This document shows, one piece after another, positions 16,790 through 25,541 of a DNA stretch of 64,000 nucleotides; within the stretch, counting starts at the first letter, position 1; each line of letters opens with the position of its first letter. A model generated the notes under the pieces. It had not been told where the DNA came from and searched no databases. It saw only the letters and a list, made by a program, of their open reading frames with translations. The DNA is from Actinotalea alkalitolerans (GTDB lineage: Bacteria; Actinomycetota; Actinomycetes; Actinomycetales; Cellulomonadaceae). The stretch spans positions 1 through 64,000 of the forward strand of contig NZ_JAMBPP010000011.1 in the NCBI RefSeq assembly GCF_023369855.1, in the 5' to 3' direction. The position numbers and the translations under genes are program-made.

Positions 16790-17731
16790 ATGCACACGAT
16801 CGGTGTCGACATCGGCGGGACGAAGATCGCTGCGGGGGTGGTCGACGAGAACGGTGTGATCCTCGCCAAGACGCGTACCCACACGGTCGCGGTGGACTCG
16901 GGATCGGTGGATCGCGCAGTCGTGGCGGTGTGCCGGGAGCTCGCGTCGGAGTACCAGGTGGGTGCGATCGGCCTGGCCGCACCGGGTTTCGTGAGCTCGG
17001 ACCAGGCGACGGTCCTGTTCACCCCGAACCTGCCGTGGCGCGACCACCGACTGCGTGACCGGGTGGCCACCGAGTTCCCCGGCGTGCGGATCGTGGTGGA
17101 GAACGACGCGAACGCAGCCGGCTGGGCCGAGTTCCGGTTCGGTGCCGGACGGGACGTGCACGACATGCTCCTGCTGACCGTCGGGACCGGGCTGGGAGGC
17201 GCGCTGGTGGTCGGCGGTCGCCTGGTCCGGGGTGCCTGGGGTGTGGCGGCCGAGGTCGGGCACCTGCGGGTCGTGCCCGGGGGCCACCTGTGCGGTTGCG
17301 GGCTTCGCGGCTGCTGGGAGCAGTACACCTCGGGATCGGCCCTGGTCCGCGACGCCCGGCTCGCGGCGCAGGACGACCCGGCCGGCGCGGCCCGGCTGCT
17401 CGAGCTGGGTGGCGGTTCGGTCGCGGGGATCGGCGGTCCCCACGTGACGCAGGCCGCCCAGGAGGGGGACCCGCTCGCGATCGCCCTGCTGGCCGAGCTC
17501 GGCCGGTGGATCGGTGAGGGCTGCGCCTCGGTCGCCGCGCTCCTCGACCCCGCGCTCATCGTGATCGGTGGGGGGGTGGGCGCGGCGGGGCCGCTGCTGC
17601 TGGAGCCGGCCCGCACCGCCTTCGGTGCGCAGCTGTCCGGGCAGGGTCACCGTCCCGTGGCCGACTTCGCGCTGGCCTCGATGGGTAACGACGCCGGCAT
17701 CGTCGGTGCCGCCGACCTCGCCCGCCTCTGA
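16790..17731 (+). CDS. glk: ROK-family glucokinase
   Basis: This 313-residue sugar kinase phosphorylates glucose to glucose-6-phosphate. The N-terminal phosphate loop is VDIGGTKIAAGVVD. The sugar-site Asp is in VENDANAAGWAE. The ROK zinc motif is GHLCGCGLRGCWEQY. A C-terminal glycine loop reads LIVIGGGVG. An AAGGA RBS lies before ATG 16790. The ROK fold also includes repressors, but no N-terminal HTH is present, so it is a kinase. Whether ATP or polyphosphate is the donor is not clear. The neighbouring acyltransferase and phosphofructokinase suggest a central carbon role. Confidence 0.9.
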   Translation: MHTIGVDIGGTKIAAGVVDENGVILAKTRTHTVAVDSGSVDRAVVAVCRELASEYQVGAIGLAAPGFVSSDQATVLFTPNLPWRDHRLRDRVATEFPGVRIVVENDANAAGWAEFRFGAGRDVHDMLLLTVGTGLGGALVVGGRLVRGAWGVAAEVGHLRVVPGGHLCGCGLRGCWEQYTSGSALVRDARLAAQDDPAGAARLLELGGGSVAGIGGPHVTQAAQEGDPLAIALLAELGRWIGEGCASVAALLDPALIVIGGGVGAAGPLLLEPARTAFGAQLSGQGHRPVADFALASMGNDAGIVGAADLARL

Positions 17732-17770
17732 TCCTCGCGCAGCCGGTCAGACTGGCCGCAGCCGGTCCGG

Positions 17771-18397
17771 CTAGACGACGGCGCCCGGCCCCTCGTCGTC
17801 GTCGCGGCGGTGCGGCATGCGCCACACGAGGAGCCCGCAGGCCAGCAGGAAGGCTCCTCCTGCGAGCTGCAGGAGGAGGTCGGGTGCGTCCTGCCAGAAG
17901 ACCACGACGAGCAGCAGGAGCAGCGGCACCGCCACCACGACCGACCAGGCCAGGGTGAGCAGCGGCTCGCCCCCCAGGACGGGGCCCGGCTCGGGAGGGG
18001 TGAAGTGGGTCTCGGCCTCCTCGACGTCCTCGTCGGGGGACCACCCGCGAGGCGCCGTGGGACGGGCGGCCACCTCGGGGGTGGTCTCGGTCTGGTCGGC
18101 TGGGGACCGCCGGTCGCTCGGCCTCTCGCGACCGGTCGGCTGCGGCTCGTCGGCGGGACCCTCGGGCACGGACCCTGGATCATCGCCCGTGTCCAGATCG
18201 CCCAGCCGTTCGACGATCGCGGCCCATCGCGCGTCGAAGGTGTCATCCTCGGGACGATCAGGTGAGACGATCTCGTCCTCGGTGGGGGAGCGGTCCGGCT
18301 CTGCGGCGGGTTCGACCTGGTCCGAGGAGTCCTCGGACCGACCGTCGGGTCCGTCGTCGTGATCGGGCGCATCTGCGCCGTGCGGACGTGGCGACAT
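17771..18397 (-). CDS. Hypothetical membrane protein with acidic N-terminal domain
   Basis: This 208-residue protein starts with about 140 low-complexity, Asp/Glu/Pro-rich residues. The segment DDTFDARWAAIVERLGDL resembles a short motif seen in other actinobacterial membrane proteins. Two hydrophobic helices follow (about 150-168 and 172-193), ending in a basic/acidic tail, MPHRRDDDEGP. The long acidic region is probably cytoplasmic. It has no recognised domain. It converges with glk and is divergent from plsC. ATG 18397 is chosen; a GTG three codons upstream (18406) is possible. The function is unknown. Confidence 0.7.
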   Translation of the reverse strand: MSPRPHGADAPDHDDGPDGRSEDSSDQVEPAAEPDRSPTEDEIVSPDRPEDDTFDARWAAIVERLGDLDTGDDPGSVPEGPADEPQPTGRERPSDRRSPADQTETTPEVAARPTAPRGWSPDEDVEEAETHFTPPEPGPVLGGEPLLTLAWSVVVAVPLLLLLVVVFWQDAPDLLLQLAGGAFLLACGLLVWRMPHRRDDDEGPGAVV

Positions 18398-18465
18398 GAT
18401 GAGCACTCTAGAGTCGAAGGGACGCTGCGCGCGGATCGCGTGGGCGCCGCAGCGGAGGTGACGGG

Positions 18466-19266
18466 TTGTTCTACTGGCTGATGAAGCGGGTCCTGGCGGG
18501 CCCGCTGCTGCGCGGGATGTTCCGTCCGTGGGTCCGGGGGATGGAGAACATCCCGACCGAGGGTGCTGCGATCCTGGCGAGCAACCACCTCGCGGTGATC
18601 GACTCGTTCGTGCTGCCGCTCATCCTGTCGCGCAAGATCAGGTTCATCGGCAAGGCCGAGTACTTCACCGGCACCGGGATCAAGGGGCGGCTCACCTCGG
18701 GCTTCATGCGCGGGGTGGGCACCATCCCGGTCGACCGCGGGGGCGGCAAGGCGAGCGAGGGTGCGTTGCGTACCGGGCTGGCCGTCCTGGAGGCAGGTGA
18801 CCTCTTCGGCATCTACCCCGAGGGGACGCGCAGCCCCGACGGGCGTCTCTACCGTGGCAAGACGGGTGTCGCGCGACTGGCCCTCGAGTCGGGGGCCCCG
18901 GTCATCCCCGTCGCCATGATCGGTACCGACGTCGCACAGCCGATCGGCACGGTGATGCCCAAGCCCATGCGCATCGGGATCGTGGTGGGCGCCCCGTTGG
19001 ACTTCAGCCGCTACAAGGGCATGGAGAACGACCGGTTCATCCTGCGGTCGGTCACCGACGAGATCATGTACGCGCTGATGAGCCTGTCCGGTCAGGAGTA
19101 TGTGGACATCTACGCGGCGACCGCCAAGGCCCGCATCGCCGCAGGTCACACACCGGACGAGGTCGCCCCGGTCGACGTGGGACCGACGGCTCCGGGTGGC
19201 CGGCCGGTGCCCTCGGTCCAGGTGCCGGTCCCTGCCGAGGACGAGGGCGAGACGCCAGTAGGATGA
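18466..19266 (+). CDS. plsC: 1-acylglycerol-3-phosphate acyltransferase (PlsC family)
   Basis: This 266-residue membrane-associated enzyme adds the second acyl chain in phosphatidic acid synthesis. The catalytic NHx4D motif is NHLAVID (His41, Asp46). The substrate motif FxIYPEGTRS is at about 115-123. Middle segments GTIPVDRGGG and VIPVAMIGT are typical of the family. An Asp/Glu/Pro tail (about 222-266) follows the fold. The start is a TTG (18466) with AGGTGA about 10 bases upstream. It is followed after 52 bases by the PPi-phosphofructokinase. It could act on other acyl acceptors, as some actinobacterial homologues do. Confidence 0.9.
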   Translation: MFYWLMKRVLAGPLLRGMFRPWVRGMENIPTEGAAILASNHLAVIDSFVLPLILSRKIRFIGKAEYFTGTGIKGRLTSGFMRGVGTIPVDRGGGKASEGALRTGLAVLEAGDLFGIYPEGTRSPDGRLYRGKTGVARLALESGAPVIPVAMIGTDVAQPIGTVMPKPMRIGIVVGAPLDFSRYKGMENDRFILRSVTDEIMYALMSLSGQEYVDIYAATAKARIAAGHTPDEVAPVDVGPTAPGGRPVPSVQVPVPAEDEGETPVG

Positions 19267-19318
19267 GCGCGCCCGCAGGCGCGGGCCAACATCCTGTGTC
19301 TACGGAAGGTGCACTCCC

Positions 19319-20539
19319 ATGTCCGTTCGTCGTGTCGCCCTGCTGACCGCCGGTGGTTTCGCCCCGTGCCTGTCGTCTGCGGTCGGTGGACTGATCGAGC
19401 GGTACACGGAGATCGCCCCGGAGATCGAGATCATCGCCTACCAGCACGGCTACCACGGCCTGCTGACCGGCAACAAGATCGTCGTCGACGGCGAGACCCG
19501 GGCCAAGGCCGGCATCCTGCACCGCTTCGGCGGCAGCCCGATCGGCAACTCGCGGGTCAAGCTCACCAACGCGGCCGACTGCGCACGGCGTGGCCTGGTC
19601 CAGGAGGGCCAGAACCCGCTGCACGTGGCGGCCGAGCAGCTCAAGGCCGACGGCGTGGACGTCCTGCACACGATCGGCGGGGACGACACCAACACCACGG
19701 CGGCCGACCTGGCCGCCTTCCTGCACGAGAACGGCTACGAGCTCACCGTCGTGGGACTGCCCAAGACGATCGACAACGACGTCGTGCCGATCAAGCAGTC
19801 GCTCGGTGCCTGGACCGCGGCCGAGGAGGCCGCAGGCTTCGCCCGCAACGTCATCGGTGAGCACCGGTCGGGCAACCGCATGCTCATCGTCCACGAGGTC
19901 ATGGGTCGGCACTGCGGCTGGCTGACGGCTGCGGCCGCGGCCGAGTACCGGCGGTGGCTCGACACCCAGGAGTGGGTGCCGAGCATCGGCCTGTCCCGTG
20001 AGCGCTGGGACATCCACGCCGTGTTCGTGCCCGAGCTCGCCCTGGACATCCAGGCCGAGGCCGACCGCCTGCGGAGGGTCATGGACGAGATCGGCAACGT
20101 CAACATCTTCCTGTCCGAGGGTGCCGGCATGCACGAGATCGTCGCGCAGCTCGAGAGCGCGGGCGAGACCGTGGAGCGCGACCCGTTCGGGCACGTCAAG
20201 CTCGACACGATCAACCCGGGTCAGTGGTTCGCGAAGCAGTTCGCCGAGCTTCTCGGCGCCGAGAAGACCATGGTCCAGAAGAGCGGCTACTACTCGCGCG
20301 CCGCCGCGGCGAACGCCGAGGACCTCCGCCTGATCAAGTCCATGACGGACCTCGCGGTCGAGTGCGCCCTGCGTGGCGAGGCCGGCGTGATCGGACACGA
20401 CGAGGAGGACGGCGACCGTCTCAAGGCCATCGCGTTCCCGAGGATCGCCGGTGGCAAGGCCTTCGACGTGTCCCAGCCGTGGTTCACCTCGCTGCTCGAC
20501 GGTATCGGGCAGCACGCCGTCCCGGTGAGCACCTCATGA
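19319..20539 (+). CDS. pfp: Pyrophosphate-dependent 6-phosphofructokinase
   Basis: This 406-residue enzyme converts fructose-6-phosphate and PPi to fructose-1,6-bisphosphate, reversibly. The two positions that separate PPi from ATP enzymes both read as PPi type: GGDD (120-123, where ATP enzymes have GGDGS/T) and PKTIDND (148-154, where ATP enzymes have PGTIDND). TAGGFAPCLSSAVGGLI near the N-terminus and GNSRVKLTN match, from memory, the Propionibacterium PPi-PFK. A GGAAGGTG RBS lies 8 bases before ATG 19319. Its stop overlaps the DAHP synthase start by four bases, coupling glycolysis with aromatic synthesis. Fully reversible PPi use could serve gluconeogenesis as well. Confidence 0.93.
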   Translation: MSVRRVALLTAGGFAPCLSSAVGGLIERYTEIAPEIEIIAYQHGYHGLLTGNKIVVDGETRAKAGILHRFGGSPIGNSRVKLTNAADCARRGLVQEGQNPLHVAAEQLKADGVDVLHTIGGDDTNTTAADLAAFLHENGYELTVVGLPKTIDNDVVPIKQSLGAWTAAEEAAGFARNVIGEHRSGNRMLIVHEVMGRHCGWLTAAAAAEYRRWLDTQEWVPSIGLSRERWDIHAVFVPELALDIQAEADRLRRVMDEIGNVNIFLSEGAGMHEIVAQLESAGETVERDPFGHVKLDTINPGQWFAKQFAELLGAEKTMVQKSGYYSRAAAANAEDLRLIKSMTDLAVECALRGEAGVIGHDEEDGDRLKAIAFPRIAGGKAFDVSQPWFTSLLDGIGQHAVPVSTS

Positions 20540-21888
20540 GCGTCGCGCCCGGGCCGGGCGTCGTGGACGGGCTCGACGCCTGGCGTTCGCTGCCGGCCCG
20601 GCAGCAGCCGCTGTGGCCCGATCCGGTTGCCGTCGAGCAGGTCCGCAGCGAGCTCTCCACCTTGCCACCCCTGGTCTTCGCGGGCGAGGCCGACGTGCTG
20701 ACGGCCCGGTTGGCCGCGGCCGGCAGGGGTGAGGCCTTCCTGCTCCAGGGCGGCGACTGCGCCGAGACGTTCGTCGACGCGACTGCCGACAACATCCGCA
20801 ACAAGATCAAGACGATCCTGCAGATGGCCGTCGTGCTCACCTACGGTGCGAGCCTGCCCGTGATCAAGATGGGCCGCATGGCCGGGCAGTACGCCAAGCC
20901 CCGCAGCTCGGACGACGAGACGCGGGACGGCGTCACGCTCCCTGCCTACCGCGGGGACGCGGTCAACGGACACCCCTTCACCCCGGAGGCCCGGATCCCG
21001 GACCCCCGGCGTCTGCTGGATGCGTACCACCGCTCCACGGGGACCCTCAACCTCATCCGGGCCTTCACCACCGGTGGCTTCGCGGACCTGCGGCGGGTGC
21101 ACGAGTGGAACCGTGGCTTCCTGGCGAACAAGGCCTACTCCCGGTACGAGGAGACGGCCGGCCAGATCGACCGCGCGATCCGCTTCATGGCCGCGTGCGG
21201 TGCCGACTTCGACGCCCTGCGCACCGTGGAGTTCTTCTCGAGCCACGAGGCGCTGCTCCTGGACTACGAGCGCGCGCTGACCCGGATCGACTCCCGCACG
21301 GGCAACCCGTACGACTGCTCGGCACACTTCCTGTGGATCGGTGAGCGGACCCGCCAGCTCGACGGTGCGCACGTCGACTTCCTGTCGCGGGTGCGCAACC
21401 CCATCGGGGTCAAGCTCGGTCCGTCCACGACCGCCGACGACGCGCTGGCGCTCATGGATCGCCTCAACCCGTCCGACGTACCGGGCCGCCTGACCTTCAT
21501 CACCCGGATGGGTGCCGGTCGCATCCGTGACGCGCTCCCTGGTCTGGTGGATAAGGTCGCCGCCTCGGGCCGACCCGTGACCTGGGTGTGCGACCCCATG
21601 CACGGGAACACGATCTCCTCGGCCAGCGGGTACAAGACCCGCAGGCTCGGCGACGTGCTCGACGAGGTCCGTGGCTTCTTCGAGGTGCACCGGGCGATCG
21701 GGTCGGTGCCCGGCGGCATCCACGTCGAGCTGACCGGGGACGACGTCACCGAGGTGCTCGGCGGGAGCGAGGAGATCGACGACGCCGGCCTCGCGCGGCG
21801 TTACGAGACGCTCGTCGACCCGCGGCTCAACCACCAGCAGTCGCTGGAGATGGCCTTCCAGGTGGCGGAGATGATCCGGGGGAGCTGA
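20536..21888 (+). CDS. aroG: Class II DAHP synthase
   Basis: This 450-residue enzyme joins phosphoenolpyruvate and erythrose-4-phosphate, the first step of the shikimate pathway. Family markers are LLQGGDCAETF, KMGRMAGQYAKPRS, AVNGHPFTPEAR and WVCDPMHGNT (metal-binding His), and HVELTGDDVTE. It is the plant/mycobacterial (class II) type, not the AroF/G/H type, and corresponds to Rv2178c. The ATG overlaps the pfp stop as ATGA. It converges on the PASTA kinase across 11 bases. It may be feedback controlled by aromatic amino acids as in M. tuberculosis; the allosteric residues were not checked. Confidence 0.95.
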   Translation: MSVAPGPGVVDGLDAWRSLPARQQPLWPDPVAVEQVRSELSTLPPLVFAGEADVLTARLAAAGRGEAFLLQGGDCAETFVDATADNIRNKIKTILQMAVVLTYGASLPVIKMGRMAGQYAKPRSSDDETRDGVTLPAYRGDAVNGHPFTPEARIPDPRRLLDAYHRSTGTLNLIRAFTTGGFADLRRVHEWNRGFLANKAYSRYEETAGQIDRAIRFMAACGADFDALRTVEFFSSHEALLLDYERALTRIDSRTGNPYDCSAHFLWIGERTRQLDGAHVDFLSRVRNPIGVKLGPSTTADDALALMDRLNPSDVPGRLTFITRMGAGRIRDALPGLVDKVAASGRPVTWVCDPMHGNTISSASGYKTRRLGDVLDEVRGFFEVHRAIGSVPGGIHVELTGDDVTEVLGGSEEIDDAGLARRYETLVDPRLNHQQSLEMAFQVAEMIRGS

Positions 21889-21899
21889 TCCTCCGGCCG

Positions 21900-23921
21900 C
21901 TAGCTCACCGTGATCGCGACGGTGCTGCCCAGCGGGACGGTTTCGCCGCTGCTGGGTTCCTGCGAGACGACGCGAGAGCCGAACAACTGACCGAAGAGGC
22001 CGTATCGGACGTCGACCGCAAGGCCAGCGCCCTCGAGAACCTCGACCGCTTGCCCCTCGCCCATCCCTCGCACGTTCGGCACCTCGACGGGCGGGGGGCC
22101 CGACGAGACGACGATGGTCACGGTGTCGCCGCGGAGGCCATCGGTACCGGGTTCGGGCGACTGCGACACCACCAGGCCGGTCGCGACCTCGGTGCTGTGC
22201 TGCTCCTGGACGTCGACGACCAGCCCGTCGGCCTGCAGCTGGGCGACGGCCGTGTCCCGGTCGACGCCGACCACCGTGATGATCCGGACCGGCGCGGGAC
22301 CTCGGGAGACGGTCAGCCGGACCTCGCTGTTCACCGGGAGCTCGGTCCCGGCCTGCTGGGACACGGCGATCACGGCGTCGGCCGCGACGTCGTCGCTGTA
22401 GACCAGCTCGGGTTCGGGCACGAGGAACCCGGCCTCCTCCAGGGCCGTGGTGACGTCAGCCACCGGCTTGCCCAGCAGGTCCGTGGGGATCCTGCGCATG
22501 TCGGGGCCCTGGGAGACCGCGAGCTCGACGGTCCCGTCCCGGGCGATGCGTTCACCCTCACCCGGCGAGACCTCGACGACCAGCCCCTGGGCGATCACGG
22601 GGTCGAAGACCTCCCGGACGTCCCCGTCGAGCTCGGCCGCCGTCAGGGCGTCCTGCGCGGTGGCCAGCTCGGCACCGACGAGTCCGACCGGGACCTGCGT
22701 GTACGCGCCCGGTCCGGCGGTGACGTACCAGCGGGCGCCCAGACCGAGGCCGACCACGGTGGCCAGGAGCAGTGCGATGAGCACCCACAGGCGCCGTCGG
22801 GTGCGGGGCCGTGGGATGGGGGTCGGCTGCTCCTGGTCGGAGTCACCCATGCCGGAGCCGATCTTGAGGGCGACGGTGCGTCCGGGGCGATCGTCGTCAG
22901 GGTCGGTGCGCGGGTGGCGCACACCCAGCGCCGCGGTCGCGTCCGGGTCGTCGGGTCCGTCGGACGTCCCGGTGCCGTCCTCGACCTGGGGCTCGGCCGA
23001 GCCGTTCGTGTCGGTCGCGACGCTCAGCGTGGGTGCGACGTCGGCCCGGCGTGCCAGGGTCGCGGCGTCCAGGGTGGCGCGCGTGCGGCGGACGACCTCC
23101 AGGGCTGACCCCGCGTCGGCCGGCCGGTCGGAGGGGTCGCGCGCTGCGAGGGCACCCACGAGCTCGTCGACCTCGACGGGCAGCCACTCGACCGCCGCGG
23201 ACGCGTCGGGGATGTCGGAGTTCACGTGCTGGTAGGCGACCTGGATCGGGGTCGCCCCGGTGAAGGGCTGCCTCCCGGTGATCATCTCGTAGAGCAGGAT
23301 GCCGACCGCGTACACGTCGGTGCGCGCGTCGCTGGTCCCGTGCGCCACGAGCTCGGGCGACAGGTACGCGACGGTTCCGAGCACGGTGCCGGTGGTCGTC
23401 GAGGTGACCTCGGTGACCGCGCGTGCCAGCCCGAAGTCGGCGACCTTGACCCGGCCGTCGGTCGCGAGCAGGACGTTCTCGGGCTTGACGTCCCGGTGCA
23501 CCAGACCCACGCGGTGGGCGGCCGCCAGGGCGTCGAGGATCGACTCGGCGGTCGAGAACGCCTCTCCGAGGGTCAGCGAACCGCGCTCACCCAGGTGTCG
23601 GCGCAGGTTGACCCCGTCGATGAACTCCATCGTGAGGTAGCTCGTCTCCCCGTCGACCCCCTGGTCGAACACTCCGACCAGACCAGGGTGGGTGAGCCTC
23701 GCCGCCGCGCGTGCCTCGCGCCGGAAGCGGGCGATGAACTCCGATCCGGCACCTCCCTCGGCGAGGTGCGCGTGCATGACCTTGAGGGCCACCTCACGGT
23801 CGAGCCGACGGTCCACGGCCAGGTAGACCGTGGCCATCCCTCCCCGGGCGATGCGTGAGAGCACCTCGTACCGCCCGTCGACCAGGTGGCCGATCAGGGG
23901 GTCGGTCAGAGTGGCTGCCAC
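21900..23921 (-). CDS. pknL: PASTA-domain serine/threonine kinase (PknL type)
   Basis: This 673-residue receptor-like kinase has a cytoplasmic kinase domain (about 18-285): IARGGMATVY loop, VALKVM Lys, HRDVKPEN catalytic loop, DFGLA, and GTVAYLSPE activation segment. An acidic linker of about 85 residues follows, then one membrane helix (about 373-395) and four extracellular PASTA repeats (about 400-670) that sense peptidoglycan fragments. The ORF sits between aroG and a cell-wall transglycosylase gene, with a helix-turn-helix regulator of the Rv2175c type beyond. In M. tuberculosis PknL phosphorylates Rv2175c. The kinase name rests mainly on this synteny. Confidence 0.92.
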   Translation of the reverse strand: MAATLTDPLIGHLVDGRYEVLSRIARGGMATVYLAVDRRLDREVALKVMHAHLAEGGAGSEFIARFRREARAAARLTHPGLVGVFDQGVDGETSYLTMEFIDGVNLRRHLGERGSLTLGEAFSTAESILDALAAAHRVGLVHRDVKPENVLLATDGRVKVADFGLARAVTEVTSTTTGTVLGTVAYLSPELVAHGTSDARTDVYAVGILLYEMITGRQPFTGATPIQVAYQHVNSDIPDASAAVEWLPVEVDELVGALAARDPSDRPADAGSALEVVRRTRATLDAATLARRADVAPTLSVATDTNGSAEPQVEDGTGTSDGPDDPDATAALGVRHPRTDPDDDRPGRTVALKIGSGMGDSDQEQPTPIPRPRTRRRLWVLIALLLATVVGLGLGARWYVTAGPGAYTQVPVGLVGAELATAQDALTAAELDGDVREVFDPVIAQGLVVEVSPGEGERIARDGTVELAVSQGPDMRRIPTDLLGKPVADVTTALEEAGFLVPEPELVYSDDVAADAVIAVSQQAGTELPVNSEVRLTVSRGPAPVRIITVVGVDRDTAVAQLQADGLVVDVQEQHSTEVATGLVVSQSPEPGTDGLRGDTVTIVVSSGPPPVEVPNVRGMGEGQAVEVLEGAGLAVDVRYGLFGQLFGSRVVSQEPSSGETVPLGSTVAITVS

Positions 23922-23957
23922 GGGTCGCAGTCTACGGTCGTCCGACCGTCGAACCCG

Positions 23958-25340
23958 TCAGGCGAAACGCGACATGAGGGTCTGGACGCTCGCCACGTAG
24001 CGGCGGGTGTCGGGGTACATGCCGTGCTTCTTGACCCCCGCCTGCCCCTGGTAGTAGCTCGCGATGGCGGTGGGCAGGTCAGGGCTGGTGTCGACGAGCC
24101 GACGCAGGATCGCGACCCCGGCGGTGACGTTGTCCGTCGGGTCGAGCAGGTTGAGCTGACGTCCGACCAGGTCCGAGGCCCACTGCCCCGAGGACGGGAT
24201 CACCTGCATGGTGCCGATGGCGTTGGCGGGGGAGACCGAGGTGTGGTTGAAGCCCGACTCCTGGAAGGCGATCGCCTGGGCCAGGGCGGGGTCGACCCCC
24301 ATGTCGCGAGCGGTCGAGACCACCAGGGCCTGCATCTGCGCCTTGCTGGGCACACCCATGTCGAGCAGCGTCGCCTTGTTCTGGTTCGCCGAGGACACGG
24401 TCGCCTCGGGGTAGGTGCGTCCGGCGAACGTGTTGCCCACCAGGGTCGTCGGAGCGGGTGTCGCCACCGAGGTGCCGGGGATCGTGAGGTTCTGGCCGAT
24501 GCGGATCATGGCCGAGGCGTTCAGGCCGTTGGCCTGGATGATCGCGCTGGTGGTGGTGCCGTAGGTGATGGCGAGGCCCGAGACGGTCTGGCCGGCGGTG
24601 ACCGTGTGCGTGCGTGCCGCGGCGGCGGGTGCCACCGGTGCGCCGGCGGTGGGTGCTGCGCTCGGCGCGGCCGAGGCGCCGGGGATGGTCAGGCTCTGGC
24701 CGATCCGGATGAGAGCGGCGTCGTTCAGGCCGTTGGCCTGGATGATCGCGCTGGTGGTGGTGCCGTAGGTGGCGGCGAGGCCCGAGACGGTCTGGCCGGC
24801 GGTGACTGCGTGGGTGCGCGGGCCGGCCGGGGCGGTCGCCGCGGGGGACGCGGCGCTGGCTGCCCCCGCCGTCGGGATGGACAGTGCCTGACCGACGCGG
24901 ATCATCGCCGAGGCGTTCAGGCCGTTGGCCTGGATGATGGCCCCGGTCGTGGTGCCGTACCTCAGGGCCAGCGCCGAGACGGTGTCACCCGCGGCGACGG
25001 TGTGGCTCGCGGGGGCGGCTGTCGGTGCGGTCGCGGGCGCCGTCGCGGTGGCCGTCGGGATGGACAGCTTCTGCCCGGCGCGGATGCTCGCGCGCTGGTC
25101 CAGCCCGTTGGCGGCGACGATCTTCTGGACGGTGGTGGAGGTCCGCTGCGCGATGTGGCTCACCGTGTCGCCCGGCTGAACCGTGTAGTCCTGCGCCGCA
25201 GCCGGTGTGGCGCTGCCGGTCACCGACGCGACCGCGAGGGCGAGCCCGACCCCGGTACCCCCGGCTGCGCGGCGGACGTACGGGCGTGCGGGTGTGCGCT
25301 CGGCCACGGAGGGCGTGGTGCGCAGGGCAGCGTCGGTCAT
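23958..25340 (-). CDS. Secreted LysM/transglycosylase-like (SLT) protein
   Basis: This 460-residue exported protein has an N-terminal signal (about 25-50, ending PAAAQ), then four LysM repeats that bind peptidoglycan (each around YTVQPGDTVSHIA / HTVAAGDTVSALA / HAVTAGQTVSGLA / HTVTAGQTVSGLA), joined by Ala/Pro/Thr linkers. The C-terminal lytic transglycosylase-like domain (about 345-460) has the family's ES and GTMQV motifs in FQESGFN and NAIGTMQVIPSS. It probably remodels the cell wall outside the membrane. ATG 25340 (MTDAAL) is chosen. LysM copies 3 and 4 are nearly identical at DNA level. The upstream region has spaced GTRAC motifs. Confidence 0.88.
   Translation of the reverse strand: MTDAALRTTPSVAERTPARPYVRRAAGGTGVGLALAVASVTGSATPAAAQDYTVQPGDTVSHIAQRTSTTVQKIVAANGLDQRASIRAGQKLSIPTATATAPATAPTAAPASHTVAAGDTVSALALRYGTTTGAIIQANGLNASAMIRVGQALSIPTAGAASAASPAATAPAGPRTHAVTAGQTVSGLAATYGTTTSAIIQANGLNDAALIRIGQSLTIPGASAAPSAAPTAGAPVAPAAAARTHTVTAGQTVSGLAITYGTTTSAIIQANGLNASAMIRIGQNLTIPGTSVATPAPTTLVGNTFAGRTYPEATVSSANQNKATLLDMGVPSKAQMQALVVSTARDMGVDPALAQAIAFQESGFNHTSVSPANAIGTMQVIPSSGQWASDLVGRQLNLLDPTDNVTAGVAILRRLVDTSPDLPTAIASYYQGQAGVKKHGMYPDTRRYVASVQTLMSRFA
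24519..24806. repeat. Pair of 84-bp near-identical direct repeats inside the LysM array
   Basis: Bases 24519-24602 and 24723-24806 differ at only two positions (an adjacent AT versus GC). Each encodes the same LysM core. A third, diverged copy begins near 24915. Recombination between the two would delete or add one LysM repeat in frame (204-bp period). Confidence 0.85.
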
Positions 25341-25393
25341 GGTCCGTCCCAGGGTGCTCGTCCGTGCAGGCAAGTGCTCGAGTGTGGCGGGTG

Positions 25394-25426
25394 GTAACAG
25401 TGTGACTGGTGTGACAGAAGTGAAAC
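25394..25426 (+). promoter_or_regulatory. Array of GTRAC-like direct repeats (possible MtrA-type site)
   Basis: GTAAC (25394), GTGAC (25402), GTGAC (25411) and GTGAAAC (25420) follow each other every 8-9 bases, upstream of the divergent SLT and HTH genes. Direct repeats of this shape are known MtrA targets at cell-wall hydrolase genes in actinobacteria. This assignment is an inference from pattern and context. Confidence 0.4.
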
Positions 25427-25541
25427 CTATCGGACCGCCGGTGGCTAGTGGAACCCCTCTGGGGGGCCGTAGCGGGTGAGTTCTCCGACGCAGCGCAGCG
25501 GATCGGTGGGCCCATCGCCGTCAGGGTCCTACGCTTGCCTG

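Noticed and set aside
17739-17768. Repeated GCAGCCGGTC words between glk and the hypothetical membrane gene
   Set aside because: Only two short copies in GC-rich sequence with no stable stem; not enough for a terminator or site.
25341-25541. A c-di-AMP (ydaO-type) riboswitch upstream of the LysM/SLT gene
   Set aside because: Such elements often precede cell-wall hydrolase genes in actinobacteria, but the 201-bp gap lacks the conserved helices and is shared with the divergent leaderless HTH gene.
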